A stretch of 64,000 nt of DNA, from contig NZ_JAFEVZ010000015.1 in assembly GCF_022802975.1 (NCBI RefSeq), positions 48,649 through 112,648 on the forward strand, in the 5' to 3' direction. A program made the position numbers and the translations under genes. The DNA comes from Flavobacterium pectinovorum (GTDB lineage Bacteria > Bacteroidota > Bacteroidia > Flavobacteriales > Flavobacteriaceae). The notes beneath the pieces were generated by a model, which searched no databases, was not told the origin of the DNA, and saw only the letters and a list, made by a program, of their open reading frames with translations. Below, in pieces: positions 25,471 to 32,967 of the stretch (position 1 is the stretch's first letter; each line of letters starts with the position of its first letter).

Positions 25471-26370
25471 TTAAAAGTATCCTTGTTGTTTTCTTTTCTC
25501 CATTGCAGCTTCAGAACGTTTGTCATCTATTCTGGCTCCTCTTTCAGAAATGGTAGATTCTCTGATTTCTCCCACAACTTCCTGAATTGTTGCTGCATAA
25601 GATTCAACTGCTGCTGTACAGCTCATATCCCCAACGGTTCTGAAGCGAACAATTCGCTCTTCGATTTGTTCGTCTTCTTCCTGATACACAAAAGGAGAAT
25701 GTGACCAGATTAAACCGTCTCTCAAAAAAACTTTTCTTTTATGTGAAAAATAGATGGATGGAATTTCGATGTGCTCTTTTTCGATATAACTCCAAACATC
25801 TAATTCTGTCCAGTTCGAAATTGGGAAAACACGAACGTTTTGTCCATTTTCTATTTTTCCGTTCAAAATATCAAATAATTCAGGTCTTTGATTTTTTTCG
25901 TCCCATTGTCCGAAATCGTCACGAACTGAGAAAATACGTTCTTTAGCTCTTGCTTTTTCTTCATCACGACGTGCTCCTCCAATACAAGCATCAAATTTGA
26001 ACTCTTCAATTGCATCTAAAAGTGTTGTAGTTTGCAAGCTGTTACGGCTTGAATATTTTCCTGTTTCTTCAACCACTTTTCCTTCATCAATAGCATCCTG
26101 AACATTACGAACGATTAATTCCAAACCTAATTCTTCCACCAATTTATCTCTGAAAGCAATTGTTTCAGGAAAATTATGTCCCGTATCAACATGCAATAGA
26201 GGAAACGGAATTTTTGCAGGAAAAAATGCTTTTTGTGCCAAACGTACTAATGTTATAGAATCTTTCCCGCCTGAAAAAAGTAAAACCGGTTTGTCAAACT
26301 GAGAAACAACTTCTCTAAAGATGTATATCGCTTCACTTTCTAAAGCATTTGTTTTTAATACTGAACTCAT
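25471..26370 (-). CDS. cysD: Sulfate adenylyltransferase subunit 2
   Basis: 299 residues, the standard CysD length. The PP-loop is LLFSGGKDSITL (31-42), and ARRDEEKARAKER, SNWTELDVWSYI and the C-terminal EAAMEKRKQQGYF are typical. It adenylates sulfate to APS in complex with CysN. It sits between cysH and cysN in the sulfate-assimilation operon. Confidence 0.96.
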   Translation of the reverse strand: MSSVLKTNALESEAIYIFREVVSQFDKPVLLFSGGKDSITLVRLAQKAFFPAKIPFPLLHVDTGHNFPETIAFRDKLVEELGLELIVRNVQDAIDEGKVVEETGKYSSRNSLQTTTLLDAIEEFKFDACIGGARRDEEKARAKERIFSVRDDFGQWDEKNQRPELFDILNGKIENGQNVRVFPISNWTELDVWSYIEKEHIEIPSIYFSHKRKVFLRDGLIWSHSPFVYQEEDEQIEERIVRFRTVGDMSCTAAVESYAATIQEVVGEIRESTISERGARIDDKRSEAAMEKRKQQGYF

Positions 26371-26504
26371 TTTTGATATTTTATTTGATATTTTATTTGT
26401 GAAAACTTTAGTTTCAAGTTTTTTCGCCTGATCTAAATCTCCACTCTTTATTCTATAATCTATATTCTATTCTCTGCAGAAGTCTTGCCTCTTACTTCTT
26501 TCTC

Positions 26505-27215
26505 TTACTCTTTCTTAGCGCTATGCAAACCACATTCTTTATGACTGGATTCCCAATACCATCTTCCGGCTCTGATGTCTTCTCCGGGAAAAATGGCTCT
26601 GGTACAAGGCGCACAACCGATACTTACAAAGCCTTTTTTGTGTAAGGCGTTTTGAGGTACATTATTTTTCCGTAAATAATCTTCAACTTCCTGCAAAGAC
26701 CATTTTAATAAAGGATTGAATTTGACAATGTCAAAACCTCCATCATATTCGAACAAACTCAAATCTTGTCTGTTCTCGGATTGTTCTGCTCTTAAACCTG
26801 TAATCCAGACTGCATTTCCTGCCAAAGCTTTTCGCAACGGAACTACTTTTCGAATAAAACAGCACTCTTTTCTGTTTTCAACCGAATCGTAGAAGCTATT
26901 TGGTCCTTTTTCTTTCAGTAAATTTTCAACCGATGCAGTTTCAGGAAAGAAAACCTCAATAGGTTTCTTATATTTTTTTAATGTTTTATGAAAAACATCG
27001 TACGTTTCCTGAAACAATCTTCCGGTATCTAATGTAAAAATGGTAATATCCAAATTGCTTTTGGCAATGTAATCTGTAATCACTTGATCTTCCTGACCGA
27101 AGGAAGTTGAAAAAATTACTTTTCCCGGATATTCTTCAGCCAGAAAAGCAAAAGTTTCTTCAATTGAAAAATCTTTCGTTTTATCTAACAGTGATGGTAT
27201 AATTGTCGCACTCAT
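26505..27215 (-). CDS. cysH: Adenylylsulfate (APS) reductase, assimilatory
   Basis: 236 residues of the PAPS/APS reductase family. The PP-loop region is STSFGQEDQVITDY, and the catalytic Cys is in the C-terminal KECGLH. Two further motifs, KECCFIRKV and GCAPCTRA, supply Cys ligands for a [4Fe-4S] cluster, which is the mark of APS rather than PAPS reductases. It makes sulfite using thioredoxin. The gap to the transporter gene upstream is only 27 bp, so they share a transcript. Confidence 0.93.
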   Translation of the reverse strand: MSATIIPSLLDKTKDFSIEETFAFLAEEYPGKVIFSTSFGQEDQVITDYIAKSNLDITIFTLDTGRLFQETYDVFHKTLKKYKKPIEVFFPETASVENLLKEKGPNSFYDSVENRKECCFIRKVVPLRKALAGNAVWITGLRAEQSENRQDLSLFEYDGGFDIVKFNPLLKWSLQEVEDYLRKNNVPQNALHKKGFVSIGCAPCTRAIFPGEDIRAGRWYWESSHKECGLHSAKKE

Positions 27216-27242
27216 ATTTTTCTTTCCTTACTAAAATATTTA

Positions 27243-28145
27243 TTACAATAATTTAGATAATGTTTTTAAACTCAATAAAATAATTAAAATTCCTACTGCA
27301 ATCATCATTGGCTTTCTTCTAATTTTATTAACCAGATAAGCTGCTAATGGTGCCGAAATAACGCCTCCTAAAATTAACCCGATGATTACCTGCCAGCCGT
27401 GAATACCTCCAAAAAGCATAAACGTTATCCCGCTTGCAAATGAAATCGCAAATTCTGCAGCATTTACAGAACCAATTGTATATCTCGGATTTCTTCCTCT
27501 TCCTAATAATGTTGAAGTCACAATAGGTCCCCAGCCTCCACCGCCAACAGAATCCATGAAACCTCCAAAAACAGCTAAAGCACTCAATTTTGTAGTTTTC
27601 TTTTTTACGATGCTCTTTTTTAATGCTTTCTTAATAATAACAACTGCCAAAACGATCATATAAACTGCAATAAATGGTTTAATCAAATCGCCGTCAATTA
27701 CATCAGATAACAAATAAGCCCCCGTAATCGATCCTAATACTCCCGGAATCAATAAATGTTTTACGAGTTTTTTATTGATATTTCCAAACTTATGATGCGA
27801 TATTGCGGATGCTCCCGTTGTAAACATCTCTGCCACGTGAACTCCTGTACTGCTAACTACCGGAGGAACTCCGTAAGCCAGTAGAAATGAAGTTGAAGTT
27901 GCCCCATAACCCATTCCCAAAGTACCATCTACTAATTGTGCAAAAACACCAATTCCGAAAAAAATCAAAAACTCCTGATTAAATCCTCCAACAAATCCAT
28001 CCCAGGAAAACTCGGCATGGTGATTATAAATCAGCGTACTTAACAAACCTATTAATAAAACAACAGGTATCCCTATCCATAATTTTTCTTTTATTGACGC
28101 ATAAAAGGTAACATCAACACTATTTATTTTTAATTCTTTCTCCAT
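27243..28145 (-). CDS. TauE/SafE (TSUP) membrane transporter, first gene of the sulfate operon
   Basis: 300 residues with about eight hydrophobic segments and the family repeats LVDGTLGMGYGATSTSFLLAYG and DSVGGGGWGPIVTSTLLGRG. TSUP proteins carry sulfur oxyanions or organosulfonates. As the first gene before cysH, it may import sulfate or thiosulfate, or export sulfite; direction is not decided by sequence. A minus-strand promoter lies about 59 bp upstream. It is related to the divergent gene at 28456-29238 but is longer and not a close copy. Confidence 0.85.
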   Translation of the reverse strand: MEKELKINSVDVTFYASIKEKLWIGIPVVLLIGLLSTLIYNHHAEFSWDGFVGGFNQEFLIFFGIGVFAQLVDGTLGMGYGATSTSFLLAYGVPPVVSSTGVHVAEMFTTGASAISHHKFGNINKKLVKHLLIPGVLGSITGAYLLSDVIDGDLIKPFIAVYMIVLAVVIIKKALKKSIVKKKTTKLSALAVFGGFMDSVGGGGWGPIVTSTLLGRGRNPRYTIGSVNAAEFAISFASGITFMLFGGIHGWQVIIGLILGGVISAPLAAYLVNKIRRKPMMIAVGILIILLSLKTLSKLL

Positions 28146-28203
28146 AATTACTGGGCTTCCTTACCTAAAATCCATTACCCCATCGGCTTAGTAGATTGAA
28201 AGG

Positions 28204-28233
28204 CAAAATTACTACTTATTTCTAAATATCAAA
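28204..28233 (-). promoter_or_regulatory. Promoter of the sulfate-assimilation operon
   Basis: Minus-strand TAATTTTG (plus 28211 to 28204) matches the -7 consensus and TTTG lies 18 nt upstream. The predicted 50-nt leader (28146-28197) contains TACTAA, a half-site like the Rrf2 operators at 29.8 kb, and two tiny ATG...TAA frames. Regulation by cysteine or sulfide through the nearby Rrf2 protein is an inference. Confidence 0.6.
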
Positions 28234-28275
28234 ACAATTCTTCAACTTTTTACACTTCTAAACTTCTTAAAATCA

Positions 28276-28365
28276 AATTTTAAGGATATTTTAAAAGACT
28301 AATAAATAAATTCAACAAATCTAAAATCATATTTCGCTGTTTTTAAGACACATATCCTTAAAATT
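28276..28365. promoter_or_regulatory. Widely spaced inverted repeat in the divergent transporter region
   Basis: AATTTTAAGGATAT (28276-28289) and its exact complement ATATCCTTAAAATT (28352-28365) are separated by 62 bp between the two divergent TauE/SafE genes. A perfect 14-bp match at this spacing suggests two binding sites for one regulator, possibly with looping. The regulator is unknown. Confidence 0.45.
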
Positions 28366-28455
28366 ATTCTATGTTCCAAAGATACAATTTTAAAGCCTAC
28401 CATTTCCATAGGATAATTGTAAAATTGTTTTTATTTTTGCGCCAAACTTTTTTTT

Positions 28456-29238
28456 ATGGATTTTCAAATAGGTTTGGTAATTGCAGGTTTAGCCGTTGGC
28501 TTTATAGTTGGACTCACAGGTGTTGGCGGTGGTTCATTAATGACACCCATTTTATTGTATTTTGGTATTCCGCCAACAAAAGCTGTAGGTACCGATTTAC
28601 TCTATGCCGCTTTTACCAAAATGGGCGGTGTTTTTGTACATCATAAAAAAAACAATGTAAACTGGTCTATAACAGGCTGGTTAACATTAGGAAGTGTTCC
28701 TGCGGCAATGCTAACTTTATGGATATTAAATAGTATTAAAACCGATATAGAAACCGTGAATCAGGTCATTAAGCAAAGTTTAGGCTGGGCATTACTTTTC
28801 ACCTCTGTAGCTATTATATTTAAACAAAAAATACTAAAATTTTCTCAAAAGCACGCCGGAGATAAATTTCACAGTGAAAGCACAACTCAAAATATGCTAA
28901 CCATAGGAATTGGTATTTTATTAGGCGCAACAGTAACTTTAACTTCTATTGGTGCCGGTGCATTGGGAACCGTTACTTTATTCTTTCTTTATCCTTTATT
29001 ACCAACGCCTCGTTTAGTGGGAACTGAAATTGCACATGCTGTTCCATTAACATTAGTTGCCGGGGTTGGACATGCCTCAATGGGAAATCTGGATCTTATA
29101 TTATTGGGACAGTTATTATTAGGATCTCTTCCGGGAATTTTTATAGGAAGTATGCTGAGTGGAAAAGTTCCGGATCAATTACTTAGAAATGCAATCGCAG
29201 TAATGCTTTTTTTAGCCGGATATAAATTGATTTTTTAG
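28456..29238 (+). CDS. TauE/SafE (TSUP) family sulfur-compound transporter
   Basis: 260 residues with seven or eight membrane spans and the diagnostic repeats GLTGVGGGSLMTPILLYFGIPP (N-terminal) and LTSIGAGALGTVTLFFLYP (C-terminal). A -7 box TATTTTTG lies at 28432-28439, about 16 nt before the ATG. It is divergent from the sulfate operon, which supports a role in sulfite, sulfate or thiosulfate traffic. It ends at a terminator shared with the converging Rrf2 gene. Confidence 0.88.
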   Translation: MDFQIGLVIAGLAVGFIVGLTGVGGGSLMTPILLYFGIPPTKAVGTDLLYAAFTKMGGVFVHHKKNNVNWSITGWLTLGSVPAAMLTLWILNSIKTDIETVNQVIKQSLGWALLFTSVAIIFKQKILKFSQKHAGDKFHSESTTQNMLTIGIGILLGATVTLTSIGAGALGTVTLFFLYPLLPTPRLVGTEIAHAVPLTLVAGVGHASMGNLDLILLGQLLLGSLPGIFIGSMLSGKVPDQLLRNAIAVMLFLAGYKLIF

Positions 29239-29253
29239 ACAAAATATAACCCT

Positions 29254-29297
29254 AAAAAAATGACCATTTCAAATTTAGAAATGGTCATTTTTTTTTA
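29254..29297. terminator. Bidirectional terminator between TSUP and Rrf2 genes
   Basis: AAATGACCATTTC and GAAATGGTCATTT form a 13-bp stem with a 7-nt loop, with A and T runs on both sides, so it can stop transcription from either converging gene. Confidence 0.88.
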
Positions 29298-29320
29298 TTT
29301 ATAACTTGAATAGTCTTTAA

Positions 29321-29731
29321 TTAAAAAGCTATATCTGCCAAAGAATTACTTTCAAGTATTTTAAGCGTATTATCACGAACCTCAGTCATTAAACGTCTTG
29401 CTGCACAGGTTGCTTCATCATCACAATCATCGCATTTTTCATAGAAATTATGACTGGCACAAGGCAACAGTGCTATTGGTCCTTCAAGAATACGATATAC
29501 TTTGGCCATGCTGATATCTTTAGGCTCTTTAATCAGATAATAACCTCCTCCTTTACCTTTTTTGGCTCCCAGAAAACCTGAGTTTCTAAGCAGCAATAAA
29601 ATACTCTCCAGAAATTTAATCGAAATGTGTTCACTTTTGGCAATTTCAGCAATTTGTACGGGCTCATTATTTTCACGTCGGGCCAAATAGGTTAAAGCTT
29701 TAATTCCGTATTTTGTTTTCTTTGAAAGCAT
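29321..29731 (-). CDS. Rrf2-family transcriptional regulator
   Basis: 136 residues. The N-terminal winged helix (LSKKTKYGIKALTYLAR, EIAKSEHISIKFLESILLLLR, GKGGGYYL) is typical of Rrf2/IscR/CymR. The C-terminal part has four Cys in LPCASHNFYEKCDDCDDEATC, a possible Fe-S or redox-sensing site with one Cys more than the usual three. Its place beside the sulfate-assimilation operon suggests control of cysteine synthesis, like CymR, but an Fe-S sensor is also possible. Palindromes upstream suggest autoregulation. Confidence 0.88.
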   Translation of the reverse strand: MLSKKTKYGIKALTYLARRENNEPVQIAEIAKSEHISIKFLESILLLLRNSGFLGAKKGKGGGYYLIKEPKDISMAKVYRILEGPIALLPCASHNFYEKCDDCDDEATCAARRLMTEVRDNTLKILESNSLADIAF

Positions 29732-29806
29732 TTTTAAATTTTAGATTGTAAATTTAGTTCAGAAGCCATCAATGAGTTAAACAATCAGCTTCTTATTATT
29801 CCGCAG

Positions 29807-29869
29807 CAAAAATAAGCTTTTTGAACGAGATTACTAACAGTAAGAAAAGTTAATTCTACTAAATTAGTA
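29807..29869 (-). promoter_or_regulatory. Rrf2 gene promoter with two palindromic operators
   Basis: The -7 box TATTTTTG (minus strand) is at 29814-29807. Palindrome TTACTAACAGTAA (29831-29843; arms TTACT/AGTAA) covers the expected -33 element and TACTAAATTAGTA (29857-29869) lies just upstream. Both resemble known Rrf2/IscR-type sites containing ACTA...TAGT. Autorepression is inferred from position. Confidence 0.5.
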
Positions 29870-29962
29870 TAGTTTTATAAATCTTCTTCCTAAACTTAAA
29901 TTGAATTTATTGTCAGTTTTTAATTCCCGATGTTAACAAAAATATACTTTTTGAACAAAAAC

Positions 29963-30370
29963 CTACAAAAAATTATTACACATAACCAAAGCGTTCTGTT
30001 TTTGCAAATAAAATTGATGCCCTTGGATTTCAAAACACAATCTTGTTAATGAAACTGCAATTAAATGAGAAACTTTTAATCCGTTTAAAGTAGCTTTTCA
30101 GGCAATTGTTCCTCCAATGCTGAAACCTAAAACAGTGGTTTCCTTTTTTTCAAGTTTCAATAAATTCTCGACTGCCTTTTCAATTCCTCCATTTAAAAAT
30201 TGATTATGAATATTCAATTCACTTACACTTTCTGAACTGATATCTGCCAAAGCACAAACATCATAATACTGAACATCAAATTTAGATTGCAATATTTCAG
30301 TATATAATTTTTCCCAATCGGAATTTTTCCCTCCAAACAAATCTGACAAAATGAGTAATCTTAGTTTCAT
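29963..30370 (-). pseudogene. Decayed alpha/beta-hydrolase gene with internal stop
   Basis: The frame from 30370 (MKLRLLILSDLFGGK) encodes a small hydrolase including the nucleophile elbow GFSIGGT, then meets TGA at 30098-30100 where a Trp (TGG) would be expected. The same frame continues in homologous style (KATLNGLKVSHLIAVS) and ends at 29963, well short of the catalytic Asp and His region. So one nonsense change and a C-terminal loss have inactivated it. It lies 22 bp after the RDD gene and may once have shared its transcript. Confidence 0.7.
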
Positions 30371-30392
30371 TGTACAGAAAAGTTCTTTTTTA

Positions 30393-30905
30393 TTACTCTT
30401 GCTCTGGAATCCCAATTAACTTAAATTCATAAAACATTTTCTTTTCTTCTGCTAATGCTTTTTTATCCACTACATAAGTATCTGACAAAGAATCATGCCA
30501 ACCTCTTGAACCTCCTAAAAAAGTAAAAGCATCAAATGGTATACAACGGCAAAAGCTTCTTTTTATAATTGTTTTAAAACTTGGTTTTTCTCCATTTTCA
30601 TCAACAACAATGGTTCCTGTTACTAATTTTCCTAAAGATATTCCAAAAAAACCTTCAACTAAAATATAATAAACTACCGTCAACATTATCCCAATGATAA
30701 TCCATTCTATTTGTCCTAAATTATAAATCCAGAATCCAAATGCTGTAATTCCAAATGATTCTAAAACATCAGCAATTAATACCAAAAAAAGCCCGAATAC
30801 ATAACCGAAACCATAATTAAAAGCATAATCTATCAAATAATTCACAAAGCGTTTTCCGCTGGAAGCTAACAATATTTCATCAAGAATATAAGTCGAATCG
30901 TTCAT
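30393..30905 (-). CDS. RDD-family membrane protein
   Basis: 170 residues with three or four hydrophobic helices. The RDD hallmarks are present: GKRFVNYLIDYAF (Arg and Asp in the first helix) and GWHDSLSDTYVV near the C-terminus. RDD proteins are inner-membrane proteins, some of which act as Na+/H+ antiporters; the function here is unknown. No link to the sulfur genes is evident. Confidence 0.85.
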   Translation of the reverse strand: MNDSTYILDEILLASSGKRFVNYLIDYAFNYGFGYVFGLFLVLIADVLESFGITAFGFWIYNLGQIEWIIIGIMLTVVYYILVEGFFGISLGKLVTGTIVVDENGEKPSFKTIIKRSFCRCIPFDAFTFLGGSRGWHDSLSDTYVVDKKALAEEKKMFYEFKLIGIPEQE

Positions 30906-30983
30906 GTAAAAATTAGTTTTAAATTAAAAATTTTGGCTATGTCCTAAAACAAAAATATACTTTTTCCCTTAAACAATTATAAA

Positions 30984-31036
30984 AAAATAACGATTTTTAA
31001 CAGTAATAAATTTACAGTCAAAAATCGTTATTGATA
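30984..31036 (-). terminator. Terminator of the metX-thrA-osmC-metZ unit
   Basis: AATAACGATTTTT and AAAAATCGTTATT form a 13-bp stem around a 21-nt loop; on the minus strand a T run follows. It lies about 35 nt after the metZ stop at 31069. Confidence 0.8.
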
Positions 31037-31068
31037 TTATTTTTAGATTTTTCGAAATCTAAATTATT

Positions 31069-32241
31069 TTAAGAAAGCGCCTGCTCTAAATCAGCAATTA
31101 CATCTTTTACAGTTTCCAAACCTACAGAAACACGTACCAAACCTTCAGTGATTCCAACCGCTAATTTTTCTTCAACAGACAGTTTACTATGTGTTGTTGA
31201 TGCCGGATGTGTTACAATCGTTTTAACATCGCCAATATTGGCTGAAAGTGAACACAATTTAATTTTATCCAAAAATTTGCGTCCTGCTTCAATTCCGCCT
31301 TTAATTTCGAATGCAATGATGTTACCACCTAAAAGCATTTGCTTTTTAGCAATTTCATACTTTGGATGTGATTTTAAGAAAGGATATTTCACACTATTTA
31401 CATTTGGGTGACTTTCTAAAAACTCGGCAACTTTCAAAGCATTTTCGCAATGTCTGTCCACACGAACTGCCAAAGTCTCTAAACTTTTTGATAATACCCA
31501 TGCATTAAATGGAGACATTGCAGGCCCGGTATTTCTTGAAAACAAGTATATTTTGCGAATTAATTCTGCCTCACCAACTGCAACTCCACCCAATACACGT
31601 CCTTGCCCATCCATTAATTTTGTAGCCGAATGAATAACAATATGTGCACCGTATTTAATTGGCTGTTGAATATATGGTGTTGCAAAACAGTTGTCAATGA
31701 TTAAAATCAAATTGTGTTTCTTCGCAATCTGACCTAACAATTCTAAATCAACTACATCTACACCCGGATTTGTAGGTGTTTCTGCGTATAGAATTTTAGT
31801 GTTTGGTTTGATAAAACTCTCAATGGTTTCCGGCTGATTAATATCAAAATATGTGGTTTCAATATTCCATTTTGGAAAATATGTCATAAACAATGCATGA
31901 GTAGACCCAAAAACACTTCCGGCAGAAACAATATGGTCACCTGATTCCAGTAATGCAGCCAAAGTAGAATATATTGCAGCCATTCCGGTTGCAAAAGCAT
32001 ATCCGGTCTCAGCTCCTTCCATTGCACAAACTTTATCCACAAACTCTGTAGTGTTTGGATTACTGAAACGGGAGTAAATATTACGTACTTTTTCTTCTGT
32101 AAAAGAAGCCCTCATATCCTCTGCATCTTCAAATACAAAACTTGATGATAAATATAAAGGAGTGGAATGTTCCTGAAATTGTGACTTTTCTAAATGCGTT
32201 CTGATGGCTTGTGTTTCAAAACCAAATTCTTGTTCGTTCAT
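31069..32241 (-). CDS. metZ: O-succinylhomoserine sulfhydrylase-like PLP enzyme (MetZ)
   Basis: 390 residues of the Cys/Met PLP family. The cofactor lysine is in HSATKLMDGQGRVLGG, a form with DGQGR typical of MetZ; YSRFSNPNT, DNCFATPY and HPASTTHSKL are also conserved. It condenses an O-acylhomoserine with sulfide to give homocysteine. Because the window also encodes MetY, the two may use different acyl donors or one may act as a cystathionine synthase or lyase. It is the last gene of the metX unit. Confidence 0.85.
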   Translation of the reverse strand: MNEQEFGFETQAIRTHLEKSQFQEHSTPLYLSSSFVFEDAEDMRASFTEEKVRNIYSRFSNPNTTEFVDKVCAMEGAETGYAFATGMAAIYSTLAALLESGDHIVSAGSVFGSTHALFMTYFPKWNIETTYFDINQPETIESFIKPNTKILYAETPTNPGVDVVDLELLGQIAKKHNLILIIDNCFATPYIQQPIKYGAHIVIHSATKLMDGQGRVLGGVAVGEAELIRKIYLFSRNTGPAMSPFNAWVLSKSLETLAVRVDRHCENALKVAEFLESHPNVNSVKYPFLKSHPKYEIAKKQMLLGGNIIAFEIKGGIEAGRKFLDKIKLCSLSANIGDVKTIVTHPASTTHSKLSVEEKLAVGITEGLVRVSVGLETVKDVIADLEQALS

Positions 32242-32390
32242 TTTATTTGTTTTTCATGTTTCAGGTTTTAAGTTTCAAGTTTTTTTGCAATCGGCAATAA
32301 CCAGGACTTAAAACTCAAACTGTTTAGAATTGTTATTCAATATCACTTTGAAATTATCTAATTCTCTAATTGACTAATTTTCTAATTATT

Positions 32391-32822
32391 TTATTTTTCT
32401 AATTCTACTCCATTCAAAATTACTTTATAATGAATAGTCGCAGTTGGCTCTACAGTTTTAGAAACTGAACAGTATTTTTCGAAAGACAATTGTGCTGCTT
32501 TTGCTGCTTTATCTTCTTTAATATTTCCTTCCAAATAAAAAACTACATAAATATCTTTAAATGGCTTTGCTTCGCCTACCTGTACGCGCTCGCCTTCAAC
32601 CTCAGCTTTAAAAGAAGTAATTTCCTGACGCTGTTTTTTTAGAATCGAAATCATATCAATTCCACTGCAGCCTGCTACTCCCATCAAAACCAATTCCATT
32701 GGGCTTGGTCCCATGTCATTGCCTCCAAAATCAGGACGCGCATCAACATTTACAATATGTCCACGTTCATTTTTTAATTCAAAGTGGAAATTTTCGTTTA
32801 CTCTGTTTAAGCTTACTTTCAT
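32391..32822 (-). CDS. OsmC/Ohr-family protein
   Basis: 143 residues with the OsmC fold markers: GGNDMGPSPMELVLMGVAGCSGIDMISIL holds the first reactive Cys, and the second Cys is in FEKYCSVSKTVE. OsmC proteins reduce organic hydroperoxides with thiols. The placing inside a methionine operon suggests protection against, or use of, sulfur compounds such as persulfides, but this is inference. It lies between the thrA-like gene and metZ. Confidence 0.88.
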   Translation of the reverse strand: MKVSLNRVNENFHFELKNERGHIVNVDARPDFGGNDMGPSPMELVLMGVAGCSGIDMISILKKQRQEITSFKAEVEGERVQVGEAKPFKDIYVVFYLEGNIKEDKAAKAAQLSFEKYCSVSKTVEPTATIHYKVILNGVELEK

Positions 32823-32858
32823 TTTTTCTGTTTTTTATTTTTTTGTTATTCACAATCT

Positions 32859-32962
32859 TGTCATTTCGACGAAGGAGAAATCACACTTGTGAATCGACAA
32901 AGATTGGTGATTTTCTTTACAGAGTTTCTAGTGTGATTTCTCCCTTCGGTCGAAATGACAAA
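32859..32962. repeat. Palindromic intergenic repeat, copy B
   Basis: Same outer arms as copy A (TGTCATTTCGACGAAGGAGA and complement) but a different centre with an internal duplication of GTGATTT words. It sits between osmC and the thrA-like gene inside an operon. No coding potential. Confidence 0.8.
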
Positions 32963-32967
32963 CTAAA

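Noticed and set aside
28146..28197. A third SAM-I riboswitch at the cys operon
   Set aside because: The leader is only about 50 nt and lacks the S-box core words; it may still be regulatory in another way.
30098..30100. TGA as a selenocysteine codon
   Set aside because: A Trp is expected at this place, there is no sign of a selenocysteine insertion element, and the gene is truncated further on.
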